NCBI GenBank assembly: GCA_902489795.1
Contig: CABUBU010000001.1
Location: forward strand, 1-64,000
Length of the DNA: 64,000 nt
Origin: an uncultured Azospirillum sp.
GTDB taxonomy: Bacteria > Pseudomonadota > Alphaproteobacteria > RF32 > CAG-239
Reading direction: 5' to 3'
Part shown: piece after piece, positions 44,855-59,414 of the stretch
Layout of the letters: each line of letters begins with the position of its first letter
How positions within the stretch are numbered: position 1 is the first letter of the stretch
The notes under the pieces: generated by a model
Told to the model about the DNA's origin: nothing
What the model saw: only the letters and a program-made list of their open reading frames with translations
The model's database searches: none
Made by a program: the position numbers and the translations under genes

Positions 44855-46390
44855 ATGCCAAATATCGAAAATATGCCGAGACCCGAAATCATTCTGGTTG
44901 CCGACACCGTTGCCCGCGAAAAAAACATCGACAAGGAAGACGTTTTCGTCGCCATGGAAGTTGCCATTCAGAAAGCAGCCCGCTCCCGCTACGGCTTTGA
45001 ACACGACATCCGCGCGCAGATCGACCGCAAAACCGGCGCCATCACGCTGGAGCGCTACCGCGAAGTGGTCGACGAAGTGGAAAACGAAGTAACCCAGCTG
45101 ACGGTCGAAGACGCTCAGGCATATAAAAAGGGCGCTGTTGCCGGCGATTTCATCATTGATACCCTGCCGCCGATCGACTTCGGCCGGGTTGCCGCCCAAA
45201 CCGCCAAACAGGTGATCGTGCAGAAAGTGCGCGATGCCGAACGCAACCGCCAGTATGAAGAATATAAGGAAAAAATGGGCACCATCGTCAACGGCACCGT
45301 CAAACGGATCGAGTTCGGAAACGTTGTGCTCGATATTGGCAAAACCGAAGCGGTGCTGCGCCGCGACGAAATCATTCCGCGGGAAAAATTCAAAAACGGC
45401 GACCGCGTCCGCGCCTATGTGCTCGACGTCCGCCGCGAAGTTAAAGGCCCGCAGATTTTCCTTTCCCGCACCTGTCCGGAATTTCTGGCCGCCCTGTTCA
45501 CTCAGGAAGTGCCGGAAATTTATGACGGCATTGTCAAGATCATGGGCGTTGCCCGAGATCCCGGCTCCAAAGCCAAACTGGCGGTAAAAGCAGAAGACGT
45601 TACCATTGACCCGGTCGGCGCCTGCGTCGGCCTGAGAGGTATCCGCGTTCAAGCGGTGGTTACTGAACTGCAGGGCGAAAAAATTGATATCATTCCCTAT
45701 TCCGAGGACCGTGCCCAGTATATGGTCAGCGCGCTGGCGCCGGCAGAAGTCAGCAAAGTGGTCATCGACGAGGAAAACAACCGCATCGAAGCGGTGGTTC
45801 CCAAGGAACAGTTTTCGATTGCCATCGGCCGCCGCGGACAAAACGTCAAACTGGCTTCCCAGCTTTTGAACTGCGACATCGACGTTCTGACCGAAGAGCA
45901 GGAAGCCGAACGCCGCTCCAACGAAAACAAAGTCCGTTCCCAGCGCTTTATGGAAGCTCTTGACGTTGACGAAATGATCGCCCACCTGCTGATTGCCGAA
46001 GGCTTCTCCACGGTTGACGAAGTGGCTCTGGTACCGCTGCACGAACTGGCCGAAATCGAAGGCTTTGACGAAGACATTGCCACCGAGCTGCAGGACCGTG
46101 CCAAAGAGTTCGTAGCCAAACGCGACGCCGAATTTGCCGAAAAGAGCAAAACCCTCGGCATCGACGATACCTTAAAAACGGTAACCGGGCTTGACCAGGA
46201 AATGATCCTGACCCTGGCCGAAAAAGGCGTCAAAACCTTAGACGACCTGGCCGACCTGGCAGCCGACGAGCTGATCGAAATGCTCGGCGAAAACACGCTG
46301 TCGCAGACGGAGGCCAACAAGGTCATTATGGCCGCCCGCGAACACTGGTTTGAAAACGAAGGACAAGAAGACGGGGATGAAAGAAAATAA
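44855..46390 (+). CDS. nusA: Transcription termination/antitermination protein NusA
   Basis: 511 residues from the ATG at 44855, behind ACGAGGGAAA. The order is an N-terminal RNA polymerase-binding domain, S1 (MGTIVNGTVKRIEFGNVVLD), KH1 and KH2 (FSIAIGRRGQNVKLASQL). Two acidic C-terminal repeats follow (EMIAHLLIAEGFSTVDEVAL and ILTLAEKGVKTLDDLADLAA), as in other proteobacteria. The stop overlaps the next gene. Confidence 0.97.
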   Translation: MPNIENMPRPEIILVADTVAREKNIDKEDVFVAMEVAIQKAARSRYGFEHDIRAQIDRKTGAITLERYREVVDEVENEVTQLTVEDAQAYKKGAVAGDFIIDTLPPIDFGRVAAQTAKQVIVQKVRDAERNRQYEEYKEKMGTIVNGTVKRIEFGNVVLDIGKTEAVLRRDEIIPREKFKNGDRVRAYVLDVRREVKGPQIFLSRTCPEFLAALFTQEVPEIYDGIVKIMGVARDPGSKAKLAVKAEDVTIDPVGACVGLRGIRVQAVVTELQGEKIDIIPYSEDRAQYMVSALAPAEVSKVVIDEENNRIEAVVPKEQFSIAIGRRGQNVKLASQLLNCDIDVLTEEQEAERRSNENKVRSQRFMEALDVDEMIAHLLIAEGFSTVDEVALVPLHELAEIEGFDEDIATELQDRAKEFVAKRDAEFAEKSKTLGIDDTLKTVTGLDQEMILTLAEKGVKTLDDLADLAADELIEMLGENTLSQTEANKVIMAAREHWFENEGQEDGDERK

Positions 46391-46943
46391 TTCAAACCGC
46401 ACCTGTCTGGTCACGGGGGAAGAAAAAAACAAGGAAGAACTCCTGCGTTTTACCCTCACCCCCGACCGTCAGGTCATACCCGATTTTAAGAAAAAACTGC
46501 CGGGAAAAGGTTTTTACATTACCAATTCCCGCGCGGTTTTGGCACAGGCCGTAAGCAAAAACGTCTTCAAAAAATTCGGCAAAAACACCAAAGTTGACCC
46601 GAATTTGGGGGAAACGGTCGAAAATATCTTGAAAAATCGGGCACTTGACGCTATAAATCTGGCCAAGAAGGCCGGCGCGCTGATTACCGGATTTGAAAAA
46701 GTCCGGGAAAACCTGCAAAAAGGTCGGGTCGCTTTTATCATCGAAGCGGCCGACGCCGGCAGCGACGGCAATGCAAAAATCAGAGCCGCCGCCGGGAATA
46801 CGGAAATTTTGACATTGTTTGAAGTTGAGGAGTTGGACAAGGCATTAAACAGAACAAACACGGTACACGCCGCCGTGCTGAAAGGCGGGATGGCGGAAAT
46901 GGTCCGCAGCCAGTTGCGAAAATGGCAGAATTTCAATTCCTAA
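46377..46943 (+). CDS. YlxR (DUF448) - L7Ae fusion RNA-binding protein
   Basis: 188 residues from the ATG at 46377, overlapping nusA by 14 nt. The first ~85 residues are YlxR-like (NRTCLVTGEEKNKEELLRFT, PGKGFYIT). From about residue 90 an L7Ae-type domain follows (RALDAINLAKKAGALITGFEKV, VAFIIEAADAG). This fusion is usual in alphaproteobacteria between nusA and infB. Single YlxR proteins bind RNase P (RnpM); the role of the fusion is unknown. The start is uncertain. Confidence 0.9.
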   Translation: MKENNSNRTCLVTGEEKNKEELLRFTLTPDRQVIPDFKKKLPGKGFYITNSRAVLAQAVSKNVFKKFGKNTKVDPNLGETVENILKNRALDAINLAKKAGALITGFEKVRENLQKGRVAFIIEAADAGSDGNAKIRAAAGNTEILTLFEVEELDKALNRTNTVHAAVLKGGMAEMVRSQLRKWQNFNS

Positions 46944-46972
46944 AAAAATGATAAGATGGAGATAATTTGAGT

Positions 46973-49462
46973 ATGACAGAAGATAATGCAAAATCGAAGT
47001 TAACATTATCGGGAAAAAAAACGCTCACCCTTAAGAACCTGAGCGACGCCAGACCCGCCGGCGACGGCAAAAAAATGGTGCAGGTCGAAGTGCGCAAAAA
47101 ACGGGTGATCAACCCGGCGGCGAACGCGGCCAAAGAAGTCAAAATCGACGAGGCCACTGCCGCCAAGCTGAAACTGATCGCCGAAGCCAAGGAACACGAA
47201 GCGCGCCGCCAGCAGGAAGAAGAGGAAAAGGCGGCTCTGCGGCAGAAGCAGAAAGAGGAAGAAGCCCGCTTAAAAGAGCAGGAAGAACAAAAACGCCGCG
47301 AGGAAGAAGAGCGCCTGGAAAAAGAAAAGGCGGAAAAGGCGCGTCAGGCAACGGAAAAAGAAAAAGGCCGACCGGAAAAGGCAGAAGACGAACGCGACTT
47401 CAAGAACAAGGAAAAGGAACGCCGGGGCAAAGACTTTGACGACGAGGACGACGAAGACGACCGCGCCAAAAAGGCCCGTCCGACGACGGAAAAAGGCAAA
47501 AGCAAAGCAGAAGTCTTTGAGCAGGAACGCAAAAAAATCACCAAACGCAGCTTTGAACCGCAGCGCCGCAACCCGAAAGTAAACATCCACACCTTCGGCG
47601 GCAGCGACGATGACGACGACGATTACGGCTATGCCGCGCCCCGTCGCCGTTTCAAGAAAAAACAGCCGAAACCGGCACCGGTCGTCCAGCCGCAGGAAAA
47701 GATCATCAAGGAAGTGATCATTCCCGAGGTTATTACCGTACAGGAACTGGCCAACCGGATGGCGGAAAAAGGTGCCGAGGTCATCAAAAAACTGATGTCT
47801 CTCGGAGTGATGGCCACCATCAACCAGCCGATTGACGCCGACACCGCACAGATCATCGTCGAAGAAATGGGTCACAAATGGAAACGGGTGGCCGACAGCG
47901 ACGTCGAAATGGTCTTAAACGAAGAACAGAGCAAGCCCGAAAATATGCTGCCCCGCGCACCGGTGGTTACCGTCATGGGTCACGTCGACCACGGCAAGAC
48001 CTCGCTTTTGGACGCCTTGCGCGAATCCAACGTTGCTGCCAAGGAAGCCGGCGGCATCACCCAGCATATCGGCGCTTATCAGATCACGCTCGGTGACGGA
48101 CAGAAGATCACTTTCATCGATACACCGGGACATGAGGCGTTTTCCGAAATGCGTGCCCGCGGCGCCAAGGTAACCGACATCGTAGTGCTGGTAGTGGCCG
48201 CCAACGACGGCATTATGCCGCAGACGGTGGAAGCCATTCGCCACGCCCAGGCGGCGGAAGTGCCGATCGTGGTCGCCATCAACAAAATCGACCTGCCCGG
48301 CGCCGATCCGCTGAAAGTTAAGACCGCGCTTTTACAGCACGGCATCGCGGTTGAAGAAATGGGCGGCGAATGCCTGTGCGCCGAAGTTTCCGCCAAAAAG
48401 CGGATCAACATCGACAAACTGGTGGAAGCGATCCTGCTGCAGGCGGAAATTCTTGACCTCAAAGCCGATCCGACCAGCAAAGCCAGCGGCACCGTCATCG
48501 AGGCCAAAATGGAAAAGGGCCGCGGCTCGGTTGCCACCCTGCTGGTACAAAAAGGCACATTGAAAGTCGGCGACATCATCATTGCCGGCAAAGAATGGGG
48601 ACACGTCCGCGCCATGTTCAACGAACACGGACACAAGATTTTCGAATCCGGACCGGCCACCCCGGTCGAAGTCATCGGTTTACAGGGCACCCCTGCCGCC
48701 GGCGACAACTTCAACATGGTGGAAAGCGAATCCCAGGCCAAGGAAATCACCAACTACCGCATTCAGAAAGAACGCGACGCCAAGTTGGTCAAGAGCGCCA
48801 AATCGGCGATGGAACAGATGCTCGACAAGATTAAATCGGGCGAATCCAAACACCTGCCGGTCATCATCAAGGCCGACGTCCAGGGTTCGATCGAAGCCAT
48901 TGAGGGTACATTGAACAAACTATCGAACAACGAAGTCAGCGTCCAGATCCTGCATTCGGCGGTCGGCCCGATTTCAGAATCCGACATCACGCTGGCCAAA
49001 GCCTCCAACGCGTTGATCATCGGCTTTAACGTCCGCGCGATTCCGCAGGCTCGCGACATGGCTCGCCGCGACGGTGTTGACATCCGTTATTATTCGATTA
49101 TCTACGATGTGGCCGACGACGTTAAGAAAGGTCTGGAAGGTCTGCTTTCACCCGAACTGCGCGAAAAACTTCTCGGCTATGCGGAAATCCGCAACGTCTT
49201 CAACATCACCGGCGTCGGCAAGGTGGCTGGCTGCATGGTTACCGAAGGTCTGGTCAAACGCGGCGCCAAAGTCCGCCTGTTGCGCGACAACGTGGTCATC
49301 CACGACGGCAGCCTCGGCCAGCTGAAACGCTTTAAGGACGACGTCAAGGAAGTCAAGGAAGGCTATGAATGCGGCATGAGTTTTGAAAACTACAACGACA
49401 TTCAGGTCGGCGACTTCATCGAATGTTACGAAATCGAAACCATCGCCGCCAAACTGGCGTAG
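46973..49462 (+). CDS. infB: Translation initiation factor IF-2
   Basis: 829 residues from this ATG. A TTG two codons earlier (46967) is nearer to the GGAG site and may be the real start. A long Lys/Glu/Arg-rich N-terminus (to about 230) precedes the IF2N-like segment. The G domain has [14 protein letters not shown] (G1), DTPGHEAF (G3) and NKIDLPGA (G4), and domains II-IV follow with the fMet-tRNA-binding C-terminus. It recruits initiator tRNA to the 30S subunit. Confidence 0.97.
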   Translation: MTEDNAKSKLTLSGKKTLTLKNLSDARPAGDGKKMVQVEVRKKRVINPAANAAKEVKIDEATAAKLKLIAEAKEHEARRQQEEEEKAALRQKQKEEEARLKEQEEQKRREEEERLEKEKAEKARQATEKEKGRPEKAEDERDFKNKEKERRGKDFDDEDDEDDRAKKARPTTEKGKSKAEVFEQERKKITKRSFEPQRRNPKVNIHTFGGSDDDDDDYGYAAPRRRFKKKQPKPAPVVQPQEKIIKEVIIPEVITVQELANRMAEKGAEVIKKLMSLGVMATINQPIDADTAQIIVEEMGHKWKRVADSDVEMVLNEEQSKPENMLPRAPVVTVMGHVDHGKTSLLDALRESNVAAKEAGGITQHIGAYQITLGDGQKITFIDTPGHEAFSEMRARGAKVTDIVVLVVAANDGIMPQTVEAIRHAQAAEVPIVVAINKIDLPGADPLKVKTALLQHGIAVEEMGGECLCAEVSAKKRINIDKLVEAILLQAEILDLKADPTSKASGTVIEAKMEKGRGSVATLLVQKGTLKVGDIIIAGKEWGHVRAMFNEHGHKIFESGPATPVEVIGLQGTPAAGDNFNMVESESQAKEITNYRIQKERDAKLVKSAKSAMEQMLDKIKSGESKHLPVIIKADVQGSIEAIEGTLNKLSNNEVSVQILHSAVGPISESDITLAKASNALIIGFNVRAIPQARDMARRDGVDIRYYSIIYDVADDVKKGLEGLLSPELREKLLGYAEIRNVFNITGVGKVAGCMVTEGLVKRGAKVRLLRDNVVIHDGSLGQLKRFKDDVKEVKEGYECGMSFENYNDIQVGDFIECYEIETIAAKLA

Positions 49463-49478
49463 GAGATTAACTTCGGAG

Positions 49479-49515
49479 CAGACCGGAAATCCGGCATCGC
49501 CGGACTTTCGGTCTG
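49479..49515 (+). promoter_or_regulatory. Stem-loop between infB and rbfA
   Basis: CAGACCG pairs with CGGTCTG, enclosing GAAA and a second stem TCCGG/CCGGA around CATCG. No T run follows, so it is more likely an RNA-processing or stability element than a terminator. Confidence 0.6.
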
Positions 49516-49544
49516 TTGCGCATAAAAAAAAAGAGGAACAATAA

Positions 49545-49925
49545 ATGGCAATCAAAGAACAATCCCAGCGGCAGCTTCGCGTCGGCCAGGAAATCAAACG
49601 GATCATTGCGGCCGAAATAAACCAAGGCCGGGTTCGCAATCTGGAAGGAATCAACACTCTGGTCACCGTTATGGAAGCTCAGGTATCCCCCGACTTAAAA
49701 TATGCAGACATCTATTTCATCACCTCCAACCCGGAAACCGACAAGGAAGTTCTCGAAGGGCTGCAGTTGGCGGCCAACCACTTCCGCAAAGTCGTCGGCA
49801 CCAAAACGGCGCTGCGCTTTGTTCCGGAAATCCGCTTCAAGATCGACGACAGCTTTGCTGAGGTTGATAAGATTGAAAAACTGCTGCATGATCCCAAAGT
49901 CGCCCGGGATTTAAGCGAAAACTAA
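49545..49925 (+). CDS. rbfA: 30S ribosome-binding factor A
   Basis: 126 residues starting MAIKEQSQRQLRVGQEIKRI, with the KH-like fold ending FKIDDSFAEVDKIEKLL. RbfA aids late 16S 5'-end maturation. It begins behind AGAGGAACAATAA, after a stem-loop downstream of infB. Confidence 0.95.
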   Translation: MAIKEQSQRQLRVGQEIKRIIAAEINQGRVRNLEGINTLVTVMEAQVSPDLKYADIYFITSNPETDKEVLEGLQLAANHFRKVVGTKTALRFVPEIRFKIDDSFAEVDKIEKLLHDPKVARDLSEN

Positions 49926-49931
49926 TCCGTT

Positions 49932-49958
49932 TCCCGGCAAAGTCCGGGATTTTTTTTC
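49932..49958 (+). terminator. Terminator-like hairpin between rbfA and truB
   Basis: TCCCGG and CCGGGA pair around CAAAGT, and eight T residues follow. This suggests partial termination inside the cluster before truB-rpsO-pnp. Confidence 0.8.
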
Positions 49959-50004
49959 ACGTTCCGCGGAAAACTTTCCGCCGGCAGCCAAGGAGAAACA
50001 TCCG

Positions 50005-50934
50005 ATGAAACACCGCAAAGGAGACCCCGTCAACGGCTGGCTCGTCATCGACAAGCCGGAAGGCATGGGTTCGACCGAAGTCGTCAACCTTACCCGCCGG
50101 CTGCTCAACGCGCAGAAAAACGGTCACACCGGCACGTTGGATCCTTTTGCCAGCGGAATTTTGCCGATTGCGTTCGGAGAAACCACCAAACTGATAGATT
50201 TTCTCGGCGACGAAACCAAAGAGTACGAATTCACCGTTCAATGGGGTACGGAAACCGACAGCGCCGACAGCGACGGCAGCATAACCGCCGACAACGGAAG
50301 AATTCCGGCAGATGAGGAAATTCTGGCCTTATTGCCGCAGTTTTGCGGCGAGATCACACAGACACCGCCGGCCTTTTGCGCCGTTAAAATCAACGGCCGC
50401 CGCGCCTACGAGCTGGCCCGTAAAGGCGAGGAAGTGAACATTCCCGAGCGTCAGATTACCGTTTACGAACTGGAATTTACGGGCAGCCTGCCCGGCGGCC
50501 GCAGCAGCTTCAAAGTCCGCTGTTCCAAAGGCACTTACGTGCGCAGCCTCGGCCGCGACATCGCCCGCCGGCTGGGCACCTTCGGCCACCTCTGCCGCCT
50601 GCGCCGAACCCGTTCGGGAATTTTTGACGAGTCGGCAAAAATTTTGCTGGAAACTTTGCAAAATGTAGTGTATGTTGACGAACGTAAACGATTTTTGCTT
50701 CCGTCAGAAACCTCTCTGCGCGACATCGCGGTCATGGCTGTTTCGGAAGCGGAAGCCGCCAAACTCCTTCACGGACAGGCATTGTCACCCAAATCGCGGG
50801 AACATTCGTTTTCCGTCGGGCAGACGGTTGCCGCCGTTTGCGAAGGCCGGCTGGCGGCAATGGTGCGGATCGAAGAAACCAGGTTTTCGCCGGTTCGCGT
50901 ATTTAATTTTAACCAGGAAAAAAAGGAAAAATAA
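50005..50934 (+). CDS. truB: tRNA pseudouridine(55) synthase
   Basis: 309 residues. It makes pseudouridine 55 in the T arm of tRNAs. The catalytic Asp is in [30 protein letters not shown] is the other family motif. A PUA-like C-terminal domain is present. It ends 2 nt before rpsO, suggesting coupled translation. Confidence 0.97.
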   Translation: MKHRKGDPVNGWLVIDKPEGMGSTEVVNLTRRLLNAQKNGHTGTLDPFASGILPIAFGETTKLIDFLGDETKEYEFTVQWGTETDSADSDGSITADNGRIPADEEILALLPQFCGEITQTPPAFCAVKINGRRAYELARKGEEVNIPERQITVYELEFTGSLPGGRSSFKVRCSKGTYVRSLGRDIARRLGTFGHLCRLRRTRSGIFDESAKILLETLQNVVYVDERKRFLLPSETSLRDIAVMAVSEAEAAKLLHGQALSPKSREHSFSVGQTVAAVCEGRLAAMVRIEETRFSPVRVFNFNQEKKEK

Positions 50935-50936
50935 AG

Positions 50937-51206
50937 ATGTCGATTAGCAAAGAAATTAAGAACGAATTGGCCAAAACTTACGGCCTGGCCGAAGGCGACA
51001 CCGGTTCGCCGGAAGTTCAGATTGCGATCTGGACGACCCGCATCAACAACCTGATCGAGCACTTCAACGTTCACCGCAAAGACCTGCACTCCCGTCTGGG
51101 TCTGATGAAGATGGTCAGCAAACGCCGCCACCTTCTCGACTACCTGAAGAAAAAAGACGAAAAGAGATATCAGGAAATCATTAAAAAGCTTAACATTCGT
51201 CGTTAA
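50937..51206 (+). CDS. rpsO: 30S ribosomal protein S15
   Basis: 89 residues with the conserved [10 protein letters not shown] and [21 protein letters not shown]15 binds 16S helices 20-22. It is followed by a terminator-type hairpin, so pnp may be expressed at a different level. Confidence 0.97.
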   Translation: MSISKEIKNELAKTYGLAEGDTGSPEVQIAIWTTRINNLIEHFNVHRKDLHSRLGLMKMVSKRRHLLDYLKKKDEKRYQEIIKKLNIRR

Positions 51207-51215
51207 GGTTTTGCA

Positions 51216-51250
51216 AGTATTGCGGAACATCAAACGGGTTCCGCAATACT
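51216..51250 (+). terminator. Strong stem-loop after rpsO
   Basis: AGTATTGCGGAAC and GTTCCGCAATACT are perfect 13-bp arms around ATCAAACGG, followed by TTTTAT. In enterobacteria the rpsO-pnp interval carries a terminator and an RNase III site; here a second hairpin CCTGTCC/GGACAGG at 51261-51280 follows. Confidence 0.85.
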
Positions 51251-51322
51251 TTTATCAAAATCCTGTCCTCATCCGGACAGGTGATGTTTAAAGATGTAAG
51301 ATGAAAAGAAAGGTAAGACAAT

Positions 51323-53449
<2,127 letters not shown>

Positions 53450-53469
53450 TCATCCGCACGGATACCTCA

Positions 53470-53503
53470 AAAAAAAGCCGGCTGAAGTTCAGACGGCTTT
53501 TTT
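53470..53503 (+). terminator. Rho-independent terminator of pnp
   Basis: AAAAAAGCCG and CGGCTTTTTT pair around GCTGAAGTTCAGA, which itself can fold. It lies about 20 nt beyond the pnp stop and ends the rimP-pnp cluster. Confidence 0.9.
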
Positions 53504-53570
53504 AGTATCCATACCATACGATTCAATTTATTTTTATCTCGCAGACGACACCGTCAGATAAAACGGTTAT

Positions 53571-53936
53571 TTACGAATTTTCGTCTTCAAGCTTATAATC
53601 TTCACGGGATTCCAGGTAACTAAGCTTCATCTCATCTCCGTAAATATAGATAACGAGTGCCGTATAAGCCAAAAGAAAAACCCATGTGCCGATTGATACT
53701 TTAAACTCGTTATAGCCTTTCACGTACCACTCCCAATAACTATCCGGCACAAAACCTTCATAAAACGCTATAATAAGCCACAACGCGGCGTATATGACCA
53801 TCCCCAACGACGGCATAATGAACAGAAAGGGAATTATGAAAAGCATTGTAAAAACACACAACAATTCCAAACAGCACACGACAATCCTCAGTAAAATTTT
53901 AATAACTTCGGTTTTCGTAAGCGATAAAAATTTCAT
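53571..53936 (-). CDS. Small membrane protein, function unknown
   Basis: 121 residues with three likely membrane helices (about 14-34, 36-58 and 83-99) and an acidic C-terminus (ESREDYKLEDENS). I do not recognise a family. It lies 37 nt downstream of the broken effector-like gene on the same strand, an arrangement like a toxin with a membrane immunity protein, but this is inference. Confidence 0.6.
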   Translation of the reverse strand: MKFLSLTKTEVIKILLRIVVCCLELLCVFTMLFIIPFLFIMPSLGMVIYAALWLIIAFYEGFVPDSYWEWYVKGYNEFKVSIGTWVFLLAYTALVIYIYGDEMKLSYLESREDYKLEDENS

Positions 53937-53973
53937 GCCTCTTTTTCTTTCCTTACCACTGATAAAAAATGTT

Positions 53974-54912
53974 ATTTGCCGTCAAACAGTTTGTCAATAG
54001 TTTTATCGACAAACGCCCCTACCGTCTCACCAATCACAGGATTCAAAATTTCCCTCATCACCGGTGCCCAGCTACACCAAAAAGTTTTCTGTTAATTTCT
54101 TTACCTACTACGCCTCCGGCAATATTACTCAGCACATTTTTAACATAATCACCGCCGCGATTTTCACTGCTGCCCACGCCATAAACTATGCCTGAAACTA
54201 TAGTGCGGATATCTTCATTGCTAGTTTTAATGTGTAACGGCGCCGTTCGAGCCGGTTGTTTGATTAAATTCAGAGGACTTGCACGAGCTCCGACGATCTC
54301 AGCTATACCGGTCAGATAAGGCGACTCTCCATACCCGTCCTGCAGATTCTGCCGTCGTTGATTGCGTATGCGATGGTATCCGCGCTGAAATGCATTCCAT
54401 CCTGAAGCATCCTGATGGGTAGACAAGGGCGAATAATGCGCCAGGGCATAAAACAAACCATGGATCAATCCCTCTGCTTCATCAGACCAACCAAAAGATA
54501 AACCCTGTATACCCGCGTTTGCCATATATTCACCGTTGCGCATAACGTCCTGCTATAGATTTGTCTGTTCTTCCCTGTTTTGATCTTGCATCGGATGAAT
54601 ACGAACGTCCCCATTATTTGTATGAGCATAAATTGCGGAAGAGGAATTGGGATATTGACTCTTCTGCTCCCGATTACCGTGATCCTCTTGATGAGCAAAA
54701 ACGGATGACGACGAGCGCGCATCATCCGGAACGTCAATTATCCCAAAATCAGAGATCGTACTGTAATCGTCCGTATGAAACGGATTCAAATAATAATAAG
54801 AACTTTCGCCCGGCCGCGGCATATGCCGCCTGATCAACATTTTCCCGTTAAATATTTTATCTAAAATTTCTCTTGTATCTGACATGACGGTTACTTTTGC
54901 AAACAATTCCAT
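53974..54912 (-). pseudogene. Broken gene for a possible effector or phage-like protein
   Basis: The minus-strand frame starts MELFAKVTVMSDTREILDKI at 54912. It meets an in-frame TAG at 54553-54555 and continues in the same frame through GWNAFQRGYHRIRNQRRQ and a Gly-rich stretch to KEINRKLFG, where it ends at 54058. Adding one T to the five-T run at 54079-54083 would restore a frame reading WAPVMREILNPVIGE, then VGAFVDKTIDKLFDGK, to a stop at 53974. So one stop and one frameshift separate three pieces of an apparently ~310-residue protein. Alternatives are suppression or frameshifting. No domain is recognised with confidence. Confidence 0.6.
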
Positions 54913-55039
54913 ATTACATTATAGGTATAACATAAAATGTATTTAAAGTCAATGCCAAATAACAGTCCGCAAAAAAGTGCCGTCCGGGATCGTTAAAAAC
55001 ACGAACGCAAAAAGCGTCCCGTTTTCTTCCGGGAAAAAA

Positions 55040-55306
55040 CTACATAACCAGCAGTGCTGCAAGCGAGCAAACAATGACGACATAACAAAACAGCTTCCAA
55101 TACCGGCCGTCCTTATAACCAACCAAATAAACGTCAAGCACGGGGAGTATGACGTAAAAGGAAATGTCCCACCAAAAACCGTTATATTCCGGCATAAAGA
55201 AAATGATGCGGACGAGAGCCACCGTCAGCAAAACCGCCGCGGCCGCGCCCAGAAAAGGCAGTTTTTCCCAACTCAAAGCTTTTCTCCTTTCCTTAAAGTC
55301 AGTCAA
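55040..55306 (-). CDS. Small membrane protein, function unknown
   Basis: 88 residues with three predicted membrane helices (about 18-37, 45-62 and 70-87) and a charged N-terminus (MTDFKERRKALSWEKL). Its start overlaps the stop of the upstream small membrane gene by 8 nt, and AAAGGAGAAAAG lies ahead of the ATG, which supports real translation. No family recognised. Confidence 0.6.
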   Translation of the reverse strand: MTDFKERRKALSWEKLPFLGAAAAVLLTVALVRIIFFMPEYNGFWWDISFYVILPVLDVYLVGYKDGRYWKLFCYVVIVCSLAALLVM

Positions 55307-55601
55307 CGGGATACAACAGAATTAACGTTTCAATTTCCGACGAAAAAACATATGTCAGCAACAGAAGAAGCAAACAAACACCGCTGAAAACCGCCGTCAT
55401 CTTTGGATAATCGGGAGAAGTCAAATTAAACTGGAGCCATTTAAGCATAAAAATCAAAGGAACAAATACCCCCGACTTCCCCCGCCTCGGTCGGTGAGCC
55501 ATGCCGAATTCAAACATCCATTTGAGAATGACCCATAATGCCAAAACGGCAAAAATGACAGCCGGACGCCGGCTGCTATCCTGTTCTGTATCGCTTTCCA
55601 T
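55299..55601 (-). CDS. Small membrane protein, function unknown
   Basis: 100 residues from the ATG at 55601 (MESDTEQDSSRRPAVIFAVL), with about three membrane helices. The open frame extends upstream to 55892, but that part overlaps the hppA promoter and coding start and has no ribosome-binding site. It overlaps the next small membrane gene by 8 nt, forming a two-gene unit divergent from hppA. Start uncertain; no family recognised. Confidence 0.55.
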   Translation of the reverse strand: MESDTEQDSSRRPAVIFAVLALWVILKWMFEFGMAHRPRRGKSGVFVPLIFMLKWLQFNLTSPDYPKMTAVFSGVCLLLLLLTYVFSSEIETLILLYPVD

Positions 55602-55764
55602 AATGCTTTGATAACACACTCCCGTTGAAAAATCCACCACAAACGACAATCTGCATACACAACCGGCCGGGCGCAAAAAGGCATTATTTGTGCTTGCAAT
55701 AATGAAAGAGAAGTTATAGGTTGATTGCATTAAATTAATTAACCTAATTTTATGTAAGGATAAT

Positions 55765-58191
<2,427 letters not shown>

Positions 58192-58211
58192 GCTGCCGCT
58201 CAAACGGAAAC

Positions 58212-58260
58212 TGCAATAAAAATCCTCAAAATTGCTCACAATTTTGAGGATTTTATTGCA
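58212..58260 (+). terminator. Long palindromic terminator of hppA
   Basis: A 21-bp stem with one bulged A: TGCAATAAAA(A)TCCTCAAAA on the left, its complement ending GATTTTATTGCA on the right, with a GCTCAC loop. It separates hppA from the lpt operon. Confidence 0.85.
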
Positions 58261-58292
58261 TATTCGTTTTATATCTTATAGTATCGCCTAAA

Positions 58293-59414
58293 ATGAAAAA
58301 ATTAAACATTTACATTTCCCGCCAGATATTCGTCGGGTTTCTTCTGGTCACCTTTTCGCTGATGTCGATTTTGTGGCTTACTCAGTCTTTGCGTTTTGTC
58401 GAACTGGTCACCAACAAGGGACTGCCGCTCAGTCTGTTCATCAAAATGACCTCCTGCCTGATGCCCCGGCTGTTTTCCCTGCTGTCGCCGATTTCCGTAT
58501 TCGTGGCGGTTCTGTTCGTTTACAACCGGATGCTTTCCGACCGCGAACTGGTGGTCATGCAGTCGGCCGGCATCAGCCCCTGGCAAAACGCCCGACCGGC
58601 TCTTTATTTCGGCCTGGCGATGTCGTTTTTCGGCCTCTACGTCAACAACTTCGCCATTCCCGATGCGGAAAAGGCCTTTGCCGACCTCGAATGGCAGGTT
58701 AAAAACGATGTTTCGCACCTGATGTTCCGGGAAGGGGAATTCACCACCCTGCAAAACGGCCTCACCGTTTTCATTACCGCCCATGAAAAAGACGGTTCGG
58801 TGCAGGGCGTTCTGATCAACGACGAGCGCGACCCCAAAGCCAAAGTGACGGTTTCGGCCGAACACGGCGTCATCATTTATACCGAAAAAGGCCCCCGTCT
58901 GATCATGATCAACGGCGTCCGTCAGGAAATCGACAATAAAAGCGGACAGTTTTCCTCGCTTTCGTTTGACCGCTATTCAATCGACTTCGGCACCACCTCA
59001 TCGGGCAAAAAGCGCGACGATTCGGCCCGTTCAAAAACGCTAACCGAACTGTTTGACGCCGCGTCCAACCCCGAACTGACGCCGCAGGAAGCCAACCGCT
59101 ACATTCTGGAAGGCCACCGCCGGCTGATGAATCCTTTTTACAATCTGGTGATGGCGCTTCTGGCCTGCACCGGACTTCTGGTCGGCAACTTCAACCGCCG
59201 CGGCCAGGGAAAAATCATCTCCTGCTCGATCGCGGCAATGGTTCTGATCGAAGCCGGCGACCTCGCCTTCGGCAATCTCTGCGGCAAAAGCCTCTATTTT
59301 CTCACCTTGCTTTACGCCAACCTGATTGTGCCTTTCATCGTCTGCCTGTACCTGTTGTTCTTTTACAATCCGGCCTGGTTCACCCGCCGGAATTCAAACC
59401 GGAGCGCAAGATAA
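58293..59414 (+). CDS. lptF: LPS export permease LptF
   Basis: 373 residues, with membrane helices at both ends and a periplasmic beta-jellyroll between. Family features are LPLSLFIKMTSCLMPRLFSLLSPISVFVAVL and LSDRELVVMQSAGISPWQ. LptF pairs with LptG and LptB2 to extract LPS from the inner membrane. lptG, which usually follows, is absent; the next gene is lptD, overlapping by one base. There is no clear ribosome-binding site, and TATAGT lies only 10 bp before the ATG, so the transcript may be nearly leaderless. Confidence 0.93.
   Translation: MKKLNIYISRQIFVGFLLVTFSLMSILWLTQSLRFVELVTNKGLPLSLFIKMTSCLMPRLFSLLSPISVFVAVLFVYNRMLSDRELVVMQSAGISPWQNARPALYFGLAMSFFGLYVNNFAIPDAEKAFADLEWQVKNDVSHLMFREGEFTTLQNGLTVFITAHEKDGSVQGVLINDERDPKAKVTVSAEHGVIIYTEKGPRLIMINGVRQEIDNKSGQFSSLSFDRYSIDFGTTSSGKKRDDSARSKTLTELFDAASNPELTPQEANRYILEGHRRLMNPFYNLVMALLACTGLLVGNFNRRGQGKIISCSIAAMVLIEAGDLAFGNLCGKSLYFLTLLYANLIVPFIVCLYLLFFYNPAWFTRRNSNRSAR

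Noticed and set aside
44840..46042. 400-codon minus-strand frame opposite nusA
   Set aside because: A shadow of nusA codon bias; nusA on the other strand is unmistakable and no promoter or ribosome-binding site serves the antisense frame.
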